Below are positions 38,779 through 47,451 of a stretch of 64,000 bases of DNA, in pieces. The notes below the pieces were generated by a model. The model was not told where the DNA came from. It searched no databases and was given only the letters and a program-made list of their open reading frames with translations. The stretch comes from Chlorobiota bacterium. Its GTDB lineage: Bacteria > Bacteroidota > Chlorobiia > Chlorobiales > Chlorobiaceae. Position numbers and translations under genes: made by a program. How positions within the stretch are numbered: the stretch's first letter is position 1; the number at the start of each line of letters is the position of its first letter. The DNA lies in assembly GCA_016868665.1 (NCBI GenBank), contig VGGK01000010.1:1-64000 (forward strand), written 5' to 3'.

Positions 38779-39447
38779 GCTTGCTGTGTTTATTTGTTGA
38801 TAGGTAAGTGATTTATCGGTATTATAAGAGGTTTATGCGTAACGCCTCTATGAAGAGATTCCAGCCTTGTGAATATGATATCAGAGTCGGATAAGATCGA
38901 AAGGTTTTGACATGGAAGATCTTTTCTGCGGTTATTACGTATGTTATAATAGGACTTTGTCTATTAAAGTTCCTGTGGTACAGGATAATGTTCAGATAAT
39001 TCCATCAGTCTTTTTTTTCGGGTTCATTGAAAGGTTGAAGAGTAACAGGTGACGAGCGCCGACCCATGTAGCAGTTTGGGCGCGCAATACCTGTATTAAG
39101 GTGCCCTGATTTGTTGTGCATGGGACTGACGCATTGTTCAGATGACTTGAATCCAACGGCCTGCCAGGCCTGATTGACCAGTACTTTCTGCTTTTCACGA
39201 TTCTTTTTAAACCCGAGAAACCATGAACATGTTATCGGCTTTTTTATATTTTTGATCGAAGCGTTTTTTCCTTTCGGGCTTCGGTTGAATTCTTGTTATA
39301 AACTGTCGGCATGCAAGGATTTATGCCGTGTTTGATGCGACGCATCAGGCAGCGAGATGGGCGGGTTGACCGAGAGGTTGTGTTTGTTGCTTTATAAGGA
39401 ATATTTGTAATGCCTACCCGAAAAGCTGTATGTGATCGGGCGTTTTT
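38779..39447. other. Gene-free region with a possible decayed element
   Basis: This 669-bp gap holds no convincing gene. The stretch 39017-39216 is bounded by the 7-bp inverted repeat TCGGGTT / AACCCGA and contains the compact palindrome GGCCTGCCAGGCC (39158-39170). On the - strand a frame of about 100 codons without a start codon runs through it. That pattern would suit a remnant mobile element, a dispersed repeat or a structured RNA; I cannot tell which. The right part (39220-39447) is upstream of the sugar operon and should hold its promoter. Confidence 0.45.
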
Positions 39448-40401
39448 ATGAAGAAGATTTTATTTGTCTGCGGCTCGATGAATCAGACCACCCAGATGCA
39501 CCGGATTTCGGAATGGCTGGGCGATTACGACCGCTATTTCACACCGTTTTTCAGCGATGGTCTGCTTGGAATCGCAAGCGGCATGGGACTGCTCGAATTC
39601 ACCATTCTCGGAAGGAAAAGGTCTGCAAAGGCGCGGCAGTATCTTGCCGAACATGATCTGAAACTCGATATAGGGGGTATGGGTCGTCATTACGATCTTG
39701 TGGTTACCTGCACTGATCTGATCGTCCCAAGAGAGATAATGAGAAAGAAAATCGTGCTGGTGCAGGAGGGTATGACCGAGCCCGAGACTGTGCTTTTTCA
39801 TCTTGCACGTAACTTTCGCTGGGTGCCCCGATGGATTGCCGGAACTGCGACTACCGGCCTGAGCGATGCTTATGAAAGGTTCTGCGTGGCAAGCGAGGGG
39901 TATCGCGATCTTTTTATCCGCAAGGGAGTCGCCCCGCATAAGATCGAGGTGACCAGCATTCCTAACTTCGATGATTGCGCGAAGTATCTCGTGAACGATT
40001 TCGAGCATCGCGACTACGTGCTCGTCTGCACTTCCGACAATCGCGAAACGTTCATCTATGAGAACCGTCGCAGGAATATCGAAAAATATCTTGCTATGGC
40101 AGAGGGCAAGCAGCTTGTTTTCAAGTTGCATCCGAACGAGAATGTCAGCCGGGCCATACGGGAAATCGAAACCTATGCCCCGGAGAGCCTGGTCTATGCC
40201 GAAGGAAAGACCGAAGAGATGATCGCCAATTCGAGTATGCTCATTGCGCAGTTTTCCTCGACTATTTTCGTTGGATCCGCATTGAACAAACCTGTACATT
40301 GCGGCTTGCGTCCCGAAGAACTCAGGGTGCTTACTCCGCTGCAGAACAGATCGGCGGCACGCCGAATTGCCGACGTCTGCCGCAATGTCATTGATGGTTG
40401 A
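39448..40401 (+). CDS. GT-B-like glycosyltransferase / sugar-epimerase-fold protein
   Basis: I do not recognise an exact family for this 317-residue protein. The N-terminus [19 protein letters not shown] is a Rossmann-type start, and the second half has [30 protein letters not shown] and [21 protein letters not shown], which resemble the second domain of GT-B glycosyltransferases and UDP-GlcNAc 2-epimerases. It leads the four-gene sugar operon, 20 bp before the CMP-sugar synthetase. It could transfer or prepare the sugar made by its neighbours. No signal peptide or membrane helix. Confidence 0.6.
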   Translation: MKKILFVCGSMNQTTQMHRISEWLGDYDRYFTPFFSDGLLGIASGMGLLEFTILGRKRSAKARQYLAEHDLKLDIGGMGRHYDLVVTCTDLIVPREIMRKKIVLVQEGMTEPETVLFHLARNFRWVPRWIAGTATTGLSDAYERFCVASEGYRDLFIRKGVAPHKIEVTSIPNFDDCAKYLVNDFEHRDYVLVCTSDNRETFIYENRRRNIEKYLAMAEGKQLVFKLHPNENVSRAIREIETYAPESLVYAEGKTEEMIANSSMLIAQFSSTIFVGSALNKPVHCGLRPEELRVLTPLQNRSAARRIADVCRNVIDG

Positions 40402-40421
40402 GAGGTTCAGGATGTAAGAGA

Positions 40422-41147
40422 ATGAAGAAAGAAGCACAGAATATCGCAATCATACCGGCAAGGGGGGGCTCAAGGGGTCTGCCCGGCAAGAACATCCACC
40501 CTGTTGCCGGTCGTCCGCTGCTGGCCTGGACGGTTTCGCAGGCATTGCAGTCCGAGCGGATAGACAGGGTTTTCGTGTCAACCGACGATCAGGATATCGC
40601 CTCTGTCGCCAGAGCTTGTGGTGCCGAGGTGATTGATCGCCCTCCTGAAATAAGCGGTGACAGCGCATCTTCTGAATCAGCATTGCTGCATGCCGTTGAG
40701 TTGCTCGAAGGGGAGCTGGCAATCCGGATCGGGCTGGTGGTCTTTCTCCAGGCAACGTCGCCCCTGCGCAAACCGGGAGATATCGACCGGGCGATCGAGA
40801 GGCTTGAAACCGAAGGTGCCGATTCGCTCATCTCGGTTACCAGGCTTGACGACCTTACGCTTTGGGAACGGCAGGCTCATGGCTGGGAAAGCATCAACTT
40901 CGATTATCGCAACCGCGGAATGCGGCAGGAGCGGGCCCCCCAATATATCGAAAATGGCTCCATCTATCTTGTTTCTCCGGAGGTGCTAAGAAGCCTCGGT
41001 AACCGCATTGGCAGAAATCTCGCTGTTTACGAAATGGAGTTCTGGCAGACATGGGAGATTGATTCAATCGAAGAAATCGATTTAATTGAGTATTACCTTT
41101 ATAAAAAAAAACTGGCGATCCGGGACTCCGGATCAGATAACCCATAG
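40422..41147 (+). CDS. NeuA-type CMP-sugar (ulosonate) cytidylyltransferase
   Basis: The ATG at 40422 gives 241 residues; an upstream TTG at 40398 is less likely. The N-terminal [16 protein letters not shown] is the CTP-binding signature of acylneuraminate cytidylyltransferases, and [20 protein letters not shown] and [12 protein letters not shown] complete the fold. These enzymes activate Neu5Ac, pseudaminic, legionaminic acids or Kdo as CMP-sugars. Linked to KdnA- and KdnB-like genes, an amino-octulosonate substrate is the favoured inference. No NeuB-type synthase is present in the window, which argues against a nonulosonate. Confidence 0.88.
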   Translation: MKKEAQNIAIIPARGGSRGLPGKNIHPVAGRPLLAWTVSQALQSERIDRVFVSTDDQDIASVARACGAEVIDRPPEISGDSASSESALLHAVELLEGELAIRIGLVVFLQATSPLRKPGDIDRAIERLETEGADSLISVTRLDDLTLWERQAHGWESINFDYRNRGMRQERAPQYIENGSIYLVSPEVLRSLGNRIGRNLAVYEMEFWQTWEIDSIEEIDLIEYYLYKKKLAIRDSGSDNP

Positions 41148-41159
41148 AATTGACTATCC

Positions 41160-42290
41160 ATGCAATTTTTCCTTTCGACTGATCTGGTCATCGGAGTCAA
41201 CGAGGCGCTGAACCTGCACGAGCAGATACGGCTGGTCGGCATGAGGCGGCCCGGAGTTATTTACGATGCCAATCTTTCTTCAAGCATCTATTTTCAGGAT
41301 GTTCTGAAAGGCCTGACCGGCCGATGCGGCGAATGCGTACTTTACTGCAACGATTTTTCGGGGGAGCCGACCTATGCTCATCTTGAAAACGTGGCTGAAT
41401 TTTTTCGCCGGGATATGCCGGACGGCATTGTGGCCATCGGCGGCGGCAGCACGCTCGACCTCGGTAAGGGGGTGGCCCTTTTGCTTACCAACAATGTTGC
41501 CGCACTTTCGCTGAAGGGTTTTCCTCAGGAGGTCAACGATCCGGTTCCGCTCGTCACGGTGCCTTCGCTGCTTGGCAGCGGCGCTGAAATCAGCTTCAAT
41601 GCGGTTTTTATCGACGAGGCGGAAGGGCGCAAACTCGGCATCAACAGCAGGAAGAACTTTCCAAAGAAAACCATTATCGATCCTCAACTCTCGATGACGG
41701 CGCCGATTGAGAGCGTGATCGCTTCAGCCATGGACAGTCTCGTACACTGTGTCGACAGTTTTGGTTCGCAGAAACATACTCCCCTCAGCAGGATTTTTTC
41801 CATCGAAGGGTTCCAGCGCACCTTTTTCGCGCTGCAGCAGGGGCAGTTCGATCGTGCGGAATCGCGTCTCGATCTGGCTATCGGCAGCATCTGCGGAACT
41901 ACTGCGCTCATGAACTCCGGCGACGGTCCGACAAACGGTTTTGCCTACTATCTCGGTGTCAGGCACAAGGTGCCTCATGGTTTGGCCGGGGCAATTTTCC
42001 TCAAGGAGGTCATGCGCTACAATTTCATGCACGGATACGATAAATACGCGCTGCTCAACCCGATGCGTTCATCGCCTTCACCAAGGGATGCTACCCGGGA
42101 ACTCCTTGAAGAGATGGACGAACTCTACCGTCAGCTTGATATTCCGAATCTCGTTCCTTACGGCTACGGAAAGGGTAATGTCGCAGAACTTGCAAAAAAT
42201 GCCTCGAATGCGCTCAAGGGGTCGTTTTCCGGAAACCCGGTTGAGTTCACCGAGGAGTCGGCGCGGCATGTCATTTATAATCTGACCTGA
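41160..42290 (+). CDS. kdnB: Iron-type alcohol dehydrogenase, KdnB-like (Kdo 8-oxidase candidate)
   Basis: The 376-residue protein belongs to the iron-alcohol dehydrogenase/dehydroquinate-synthase-like superfamily: AIGGGSTLDLGKGVALLL, VTVPSLLGSGAEIS, AMDSLVHCVDSFG and HKVPHGLAGAIFL (metal-binding His). Text such as KLGINSRKNF and the VHCVDS box resembles KdnB of Shewanella, which oxidises C8 of Kdo to an aldehyde. It is 12 bp after the cytidylyltransferase and 27 bp before a KdnA-like aminotransferase, which is the known partner. The assignment is mainly from context; an ordinary alcohol dehydrogenase is the alternative. Confidence 0.65.
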   Translation: MQFFLSTDLVIGVNEALNLHEQIRLVGMRRPGVIYDANLSSSIYFQDVLKGLTGRCGECVLYCNDFSGEPTYAHLENVAEFFRRDMPDGIVAIGGGSTLDLGKGVALLLTNNVAALSLKGFPQEVNDPVPLVTVPSLLGSGAEISFNAVFIDEAEGRKLGINSRKNFPKKTIIDPQLSMTAPIESVIASAMDSLVHCVDSFGSQKHTPLSRIFSIEGFQRTFFALQQGQFDRAESRLDLAIGSICGTTALMNSGDGPTNGFAYYLGVRHKVPHGLAGAIFLKEVMRYNFMHGYDKYALLNPMRSSPSPRDATRELLEEMDELYRQLDIPNLVPYGYGKGNVAELAKNASNALKGSFSGNPVEFTEESARHVIYNLT

Positions 42291-42317
42291 ACTAATAAAA
42301 CCAACAAGCTGAACAAC

Positions 42318-43475
42318 ATGGCAGGAGCAGAATTAATTGGTCGCGAGGAACTGGCAGAAATACAGGAACTGTTCAGTCACGAAAAGGTGAATCTCTATCG
42401 TTACGGGGGAGGGAACTACAAGGCTCGGGAATTCGAGGAACGGTTTGCGGACTACATGGGCGTGCAATATGCTCATGCTGTTTCGTCGGGTACTGCGGCA
42501 ATCCACTGCGCGCTTGCCGGAGCGGGTATCGGTTCCGGCGACGAAGTGATCACCACCGCATGGACCTTCATAGCTCCGGTTGAGGCGATAAGCGCTCTCG
42601 GCGCGATACCGGTACCGGTTGAAATCGACGAAACCTACCATCTCGATCCGGCGGAAATCGAAAAAGCCGTCACTCCGGACACCAAAGCGATTGTGGCAAT
42701 TCCCATGTGGGCGCCGCCAAAAATGGACGAAATTGCCGCAATCTGCGACAAGTACGGCCTTACGCTCATCGAGGATGCCGCGCAGGCGCTTGGAGCGACC
42801 TACAAAGGGCGCAAGCTCGGCACTATCGGCAAGGTCGGTTCATTTTCGTTCGATGCAGGAAAGACACTGCATACCGGCGAGGGCGGCATAATCGTGACCA
42901 ACGACAGGGAGGTGTACGATCGAGCGGCCGAGTTTTCCGACCATGGTCACATGCATATTTCCGGCCTTCCGCGCGGCAAGGATCCACGCCGCGCAAAAGG
43001 ACTTAATCTGCGCCTGAGCGAAGTTACCGCATCAATCGGGCTCGCGCAGCTTCGCAAGATCGACCATATTCTCTCTCGCTCGAAAGAGAACAAGAAAAAA
43101 ATCAAGGAAGCAATCAGGCATCTCGGCAATATTTCTCTGCGTTCTTTCAGCGACGAATCGGGTTCGCAGGGTGATACGCTTATTTTTCGCGTGCGCGACC
43201 GCGAAGCGGCCTTGCAATTCGAAGCACACCTTATGGAGCGCGGGTTCGGCACCAAGATTCTGCCCGAAGCTCTCGATTGGCACTATGCCGGCGTCTGGAG
43301 CCATCTGCTGCCGGAATATGACCGTTATCGCGGTGTGGATCTCGAAGCGCTGTGGCCGAAAACCGGCGCCATGTTGCGCAGCAGTATATGCCTGAACATT
43401 CCCGTGCTGATGGATGACGAGACAATCGGGAAGCTTGTCGAAGCGATTATCACCGGGGCGGAAAAGATCGGGTAG
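42318..43475 (+). CDS. kdnA: DegT/DnrJ-type aminotransferase, KdnA-like (Kdo8N synthase candidate)
   Basis: The 385-residue PLP enzyme has SSGTAAIHCALAGAGIGSGDEV, TAWTFIAPVEAISALGAIPVPVEID, the pre-PLP EDAAQALGATYKGRKLGTIG and Lys182 in SFDAGKTLHTGEGG. The FSDHGHMHI and LNLRLSEVTASIGLAQLRKID segments agree closely with KdnA, which aminates 8-oxo-Kdo to 8-amino-3,8-dideoxy-octulosonate. Most other DegT members read different text there. It is last in the sugar operon, before a strong terminator. A sugar-nucleotide transaminase is the alternative. Confidence 0.75.
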   Translation: MAGAELIGREELAEIQELFSHEKVNLYRYGGGNYKAREFEERFADYMGVQYAHAVSSGTAAIHCALAGAGIGSGDEVITTAWTFIAPVEAISALGAIPVPVEIDETYHLDPAEIEKAVTPDTKAIVAIPMWAPPKMDEIAAICDKYGLTLIEDAAQALGATYKGRKLGTIGKVGSFSFDAGKTLHTGEGGIIVTNDREVYDRAAEFSDHGHMHISGLPRGKDPRRAKGLNLRLSEVTASIGLAQLRKIDHILSRSKENKKKIKEAIRHLGNISLRSFSDESGSQGDTLIFRVRDREAALQFEAHLMERGFGTKILPEALDWHYAGVWSHLLPEYDRYRGVDLEALWPKTGAMLRSSICLNIPVLMDDETIGKLVEAIITGAEKIG

Positions 43476-43486
43476 AACGGACATGA

Positions 43487-43512
43487 AAAAAGCCGCAATA
43501 CTGCGGCTTTTT
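43487..43512. terminator. Bidirectional terminator after the sugar operon
   Basis: A perfect 11-bp stem AAAAAGCCGCA / TGCGGCTTTTT with a 4-nt loop lies 11 bp after the KdnA-like stop and just before the 3' end of tRNA-Cys. It has an A-run on one side and a T-run on the other, so it can serve both strands. Confidence 0.9.
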
Positions 43513-43518
43513 ATCGGG

Positions 43519-43589
43519 AGGCGAAGAGCGGATTCGAACCGCTGTACAAGGTTTTGCAGACCTCTGCCTGACCACTCGGCCACTTCGCC
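43519..43589 (-). tRNA. tRNA-Cys (anticodon GCA)
   Basis: The - strand folds as a 71-nt cloverleaf: acceptor GGCGAAG/CTTCGCC, D-arm with GGCCGAGTGGTCAGGC, anticodon loop CTGCAAA with GCA, TpsiC arm with GGTTCGAATCC, and discriminator U73, the identity base for Cys. The 3' CCA is not encoded. It lies between two convergent-free genes with a terminator at its 3' end. Confidence 0.97.
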
Positions 43590-43662
43590 CTGTTGTTCAA
43601 CGGGAAGTAAAGGTAAAAAAAGAAAACCGTTATTTCAAAAACAACGGCCAATAATTTATGTT

Positions 43663-44385
43663 TTAGTGATCGTTGAACGGTTCGATGCAATCTTTTCTGA
43701 TATACCGGGGATTGTTGATTTTTCTTGAAACCCGGTAACTTTCTATAATCCCGTCGGCAGCCGGCCTCAGAAGGTATGTGGCCGCTTTACCGTTTGCTTT
43801 GAGCCACTCCTGCCATGATTCCTGCTCAAGGATAACCGGCATTCGTTCGTGGATGGATTGCATCTCGGCATTTGCTTGTGTTGTGATTATCGTGCAGGAG
43901 ATCAGGGGAGACTCCCTTTCATCCTTCGGCTGCCACCTGTCCCAGAGTCCGGCCAGCGCCATGGGTCGCTTGTCGGCGCGATGGATGTACCAGGGCTGCT
44001 TGTTGACATTCGCGTCTCGCATGGCGCTCGACTTGGGACTCGCGTCTCGCGCAGCGCTCCACTCGTAAAATCCGCTTGCGGGAATCAGGCAGTGGCGGCG
44101 GTCAAGCATATGGCGGAAGTAGGGCTTCGTTCCGAGGCTCTCCGACCGGGCGTTCACGGGTCGTATTTTCGGGATGGTTTCCGCCCAGTGGGGAACGAGC
44201 CCCCAATGCGCATTAGCGAGCACGTTTACACCCTCGTCGCCGAGCAGTACGGTGATGGTGCTGTCAGGCGCTATGTTATAGCCAGGCATGAACCGGTAGT
44301 GTTCTTCCTCCTCGAAAGGCAGTTCGAGCTGCCTGAGCTGATCGAGGAAGTAGCGCAGCTCAAAAAAACCGAATCGTCCGCACAT
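43663..44385 (-). CDS. SRAP/HMCES (YedK)-type DNA-protein crosslink protein
   Basis: The start is placed at the ATG giving MCGRF (44385); the 18-bp upstream extension would bury the catalytic Cys2, which must be N-terminal after Met removal. The 240-residue protein has NIAPDS, KIRPVNARSESL, RHCLIPASGFYEW and IHERMPVIL, the active-site Asn, Arg, Glu and His. It forms a thiazolidine crosslink with abasic sites in single-stranded DNA. Between GFYEW and KQPWYIH there is a 20-residue insertion with a 30-bp tandem duplication (44011-44064) encoding two SAxRDA segments. Confidence 0.9.
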   Translation of the reverse strand: MCGRFGFFELRYFLDQLRQLELPFEEEEHYRFMPGYNIAPDSTITVLLGDEGVNVLANAHWGLVPHWAETIPKIRPVNARSESLGTKPYFRHMLDRRHCLIPASGFYEWSAARDASPKSSAMRDANVNKQPWYIHRADKRPMALAGLWDRWQPKDERESPLISCTIITTQANAEMQSIHERMPVILEQESWQEWLKANGKAATYLLRPAADGIIESYRVSRKINNPRYIRKDCIEPFNDH

Positions 44386-44453
44386 CATTCCGGTGTTTGG
44401 CATTATTAATCTTATAGAACATTGAATCGGTACTGAAAAAGTTCCTTTTCCGG

Positions 44454-44918
44454 ATGATCGAAGTTAAAACCGGCATAACCCTCGATGCCGCACCCGGGGC
44501 AGTATGGAAGGTACTTGCCGATGTTGCGGCATATCCCGAGTGGAATACCATGATCACGTCCCTCGATGGCGAGTTGCGCGAAGGGTGTCCCATACGAATA
44601 CGAGTCAGGCTTCGCTCCCTGCCTGCGATTCGTCTTCCAGTTGTCGTTACCGCCGTACATCCTGAAAAACGGTTATGCTGGGTCATGACGCTTCCAGTGG
44701 GTCTGTTACGCGTCGAACACTGTTTTCATATTTTCCGTGAGAGCACCGGGGGCATGAGGTTCGTCAATATCGAACGGTTTTCAGGCATCATTGGGGTTCT
44801 TGCCGGAAGCGTCATGCTGCGCATGTTCAGGAGTGACTACGAACGGATGAACAAGGCGATAACACAGAGAGTGTATATGGAGGCCAGTAAATGTGAATCG
44901 CTGGAAAATTCCGGTTAG
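44454..44918 (+). CDS. SRPBCC-family (polyketide-cyclase-like) protein
   Basis: The 154-residue protein has the SRPBCC opening IEVKTGITLDAAPGAVWKVLADVAAYPEWNTMI, strand-rich centre and long C-terminal helix (MLRMFRSDYERMNKAITQRVYMEA). Such domains hold hydrophobic ligands. It is the third member of the START/SRPBCC fold in this window, but only distantly similar to the two START proteins at 26670-28012. It is alone and cytosolic; ligand unknown. Confidence 0.8.
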   Translation: MIEVKTGITLDAAPGAVWKVLADVAAYPEWNTMITSLDGELREGCPIRIRVRLRSLPAIRLPVVVTAVHPEKRLCWVMTLPVGLLRVEHCFHIFRESTGGMRFVNIERFSGIIGVLAGSVMLRMFRSDYERMNKAITQRVYMEASKCESLENSG

Positions 44919-45277
44919 CTGCGGAAAACCGGATGATTATTAAAAAGAGCGATTCGGTTTAATATCCTTGCAGTAAAGAAGCTGCAAGGCATTGATGAAG
45001 ATCGGACTTCATCAATGCTTTCGGTTTGAGGTTGCCGGTATCATATTCAGCTTGGTTATTTTGATTGTGGATGCCGTTGCTCGTCGATTGCCCGGAAAGC
45101 TCATGTTTTTTATCCTTTTTGTTTACATTTATATGAATAATGTAAACGTTCCTGTCTTTCCCCTGCTCTCCTTTCGTACGCGGTTTTTGGTTTTTAATGG
45201 CGGCAGCGCCATTCTGTTCTGTGGATAAGTAACGCAATGCTGAATTGCCGTTCGTTCCAGTTAAAAGGGTAAAAAGC
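44919..45277. other. Gene-free region upstream of the first CqsS-like kinase
   Basis: This 359-bp gap begins with the two adjacent hairpins at 44966-45018, continues with AT-rich sequence and ends in an AAAAGGGT ribosome site (about 45263-45270) before the ATG at 45278. Short frames on both strands overlap each other and are not called. Confidence 0.5.
44966..45018 (+). terminator. Tandem hairpins (terminator or leader structure)
   Basis: Two perfect stems nearly abut: CCTTGCAG / CTGCAAGG (44966-44973 with 44982-44989) and GCATTGATGAAG / CTTCATCAATGC (44989-45000 with 45007-45018), followed by TTTCGGTTT. The second, 12 bp with a 6-nt loop and T-run, is a good Rho-independent terminator for the SRPBCC gene. 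The first shares one base with it, so the two can compete weakly. Confidence 0.65.
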
Positions 45278-47395
45278 ATGTTTCTTTCAGGATATATAAG
45301 GAAGTGCTTGGATGAGGGCACCCGGATATCGCGGTTCAACGTAACCTGGGGCGTGCTGCTTGCCGCGCCGGGACACCTTTTTTTTTATTTTCTTTTGAAA
45401 TACGGCTTTCTCATGCCGTATGAGAGTTTTGCTTTACGTTTTGCCGGATCATTACTCGCTCTCTTTGCCCTGCTGCTTGTGAGGCTTGATTCCCCTACGG
45501 CAAAGAGGATTTTTCCGTATTATTGGCATTTTACCCTGATTTTTGTTTTACCTTTTATTTTTACGTTTTACCTCCTGAAGAACGATTTTCATGAGCTCTG
45601 GCTATACTGGGAAATTTTCATGGTATTCGTTCTGATTGCCTTTGTGCCGAACTGGCTGATGCTGCTCTTCGACCTTGTTATTGGCGTATTGGCGGCTGTA
45701 GCGGTTTTTATGCTGACATCTCCAGGAGCTTCGCTGAATCCGGACTTCGATATTGCAGCCTACGCAACAGTGCTTTCGTTCTGCCTTGTGGCAGGTTATC
45801 TTTTCAGTTACAGCAACAGAAAGGGGCAGGTTGCGCTCGAAAAAAACGCGGCTCTTCAGGCGCTTGCCGGCAGTATTGCGCATGAAATGCGTAATCCTCT
45901 CAGCCAGGTGCGACTGAATCTCGATATTATTGAACATCAGCTTCCCTCCTGCGGGCGAGAGGATAATGGAAAGTCCGCAGATCTGCAGGAAAATATCATA
46001 AAGGTGCTCGACAGCCTATATCAGCACGTGGCATGGTGCCAGATTGCAGTCAGGCGAGGATCGCAGATCATTACCATGATTCTCGACGAAGTCAGCGAAA
46101 AACCCATCAGTAAAAACAGTTTTATCCATGCGAGTGCAGGGCTGACAACCCGTAAGGCGATTGAGGAGTATGGTTTCGAATCTTCCTCTGATCGAAAGAA
46201 GATAATGTTTGACAGCAGTCGGGATTTCATGTTCCGTGTCAACGAAACCATGTATATGTTTGTGCTATTCAATCTTCTGAAGAATGCGCTTTATGTTCTG
46301 GAGTCGCGTCCGGAAGCGAAAATCCACATAACGATTGAACCGGGAGAGACCTTGAACAGGGTGAAAGTCAGGGATACTGGTCCGGGGATTCCGGAAGTGC
46401 ATCTGAAGCGATTATTCGATCCCTACTATACATCTGGCAAAAAGGGGGGGACAGGGTTGGGGCTTTCATACTGCAAACGGGTAATGCAGGCTTTCAGCGG
46501 CGATATTACCTGTAATTCCCTGGAAGGCGCCTATACAGAGTTCGTGCTCGAATTTCCAGTGGTTTCCCGGGATCAGCTTCAGGCAAGCCTCGAAGGTCTG
46601 ATCAGTGAAAATCGCGAACTTTTAGGAGCCAAGCGTATTCTTGTAGTTGACGACAGGGAGCAGGACAGGAAAGATGTGCGCCGGGTGCTTGGAGAAGTTG
46701 TTGCTTTTCTGGACGAGGCTGCCGACGGCAGGGAGGCAATCGCGAAGCTGCGGAACGCCTCCTGCGATCTTGTGATAATGAATCTTTCAATGCCTGTGCT
46801 CGACGGATATGAGGCTACGGAGCTGATCAGGCAGGGAGAGGCCGGCGAATCAGCATCCACCGTTCCCGTTCTGGGCTATACCGAGCAGCCTTATGCTGTC
46901 GTTCATGCAAGGACTATCAAGGCAGGAATGCAGGGATTGCTTGCCAAACCATGTTCGGATGAGGAGCTGATTATCGGTCTTGCGGAAGTTTTCCGGGAAC
47001 TCAAAGGCATCAAGCTTCAGCGTCTGCAGGGTACGAGAGTACTGATTGTGGATGATTCGTCGGTCAACAGGATCGGGCTTGCCATGATGCTCGAAAAGTA
47101 CGGAATGCAGACAGAGGCGGCAAGAAACGGAAAGGATGCGCTCGAAAAGATTGAATCAGTCAGGTTTGACCTTGTGCTCATGGATATCGGGATGCCTATT
47201 GTCGATGGTATCGAGGCTACAAGGCGGATACGCAAATCTCCAAAAGAAGATACTGCCGTGCTTCCGGTGATCGGTATCAGCGGCGAATCGGATGAGCAAC
47301 TCGTTCGCGAAGCTCTATCTTCAGGGATGAATGATTATGTCGTGAAGCCGGTCGATATCCGCGTACTTGCCGAAAAGATAAGCAATCTGCTCTGA
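45278..47395 (+). CDS. CqsS-like autoinducer-receptor hybrid histidine kinase 1
   Basis: The 705-residue protein has six membrane helices (about 20-175) that resemble the CqsS/LqsS/PhcS sensor domain: MPYESFALRFAGSL and LLKNDFHELWL match the Vibrio CqsS segments around FPQSYE and MMLMNDW. HisKA follows with His202 in GSIAHEMRNPL, HATPase with FNLLKNAL, DTGPGI and GTGLGLSYCKR, then two receiver domains. Receiver 1 has Asn502 in place of the phospho-Asp (LVIMNLSMP), so it should not be phosphorylated; receiver 2 keeps Asp636 (LMDIGMP). It is followed after 56 bp by a secreted protein gene. Inner membrane. Confidence 0.88.
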   Translation: MFLSGYIRKCLDEGTRISRFNVTWGVLLAAPGHLFFYFLLKYGFLMPYESFALRFAGSLLALFALLLVRLDSPTAKRIFPYYWHFTLIFVLPFIFTFYLLKNDFHELWLYWEIFMVFVLIAFVPNWLMLLFDLVIGVLAAVAVFMLTSPGASLNPDFDIAAYATVLSFCLVAGYLFSYSNRKGQVALEKNAALQALAGSIAHEMRNPLSQVRLNLDIIEHQLPSCGREDNGKSADLQENIIKVLDSLYQHVAWCQIAVRRGSQIITMILDEVSEKPISKNSFIHASAGLTTRKAIEEYGFESSSDRKKIMFDSSRDFMFRVNETMYMFVLFNLLKNALYVLESRPEAKIHITIEPGETLNRVKVRDTGPGIPEVHLKRLFDPYYTSGKKGGTGLGLSYCKRVMQAFSGDITCNSLEGAYTEFVLEFPVVSRDQLQASLEGLISENRELLGAKRILVVDDREQDRKDVRRVLGEVVAFLDEAADGREAIAKLRNASCDLVIMNLSMPVLDGYEATELIRQGEAGESASTVPVLGYTEQPYAVVHARTIKAGMQGLLAKPCSDEELIIGLAEVFRELKGIKLQRLQGTRVLIVDDSSVNRIGLAMMLEKYGMQTEAARNGKDALEKIESVRFDLVLMDIGMPIVDGIEATRRIRKSPKEDTAVLPVIGISGESDEQLVREALSSGMNDYVVKPVDIRVLAEKISNLL

Positions 47396-47451
47396 TTATC
47401 GTGGGGGGCAGCTTTTACTCCTTAAATGGACAGCTGTCAACAATAACAATC

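Noticed and set aside
42318-43475. KdnA-like aminotransferase as CqsA (autoinducer synthase)
   Set aside because: CqsA belongs to the alpha-oxoamine synthase family. This protein is DegT/DnrJ-type with the sugar aminotransferase motifs and sits in a sugar operon.
44992-45228. 78-codon frame upstream of the first receptor
   Set aside because: It begins inside the second hairpin and is overlapped by an equally long antisense frame; no supporting ribosome site.
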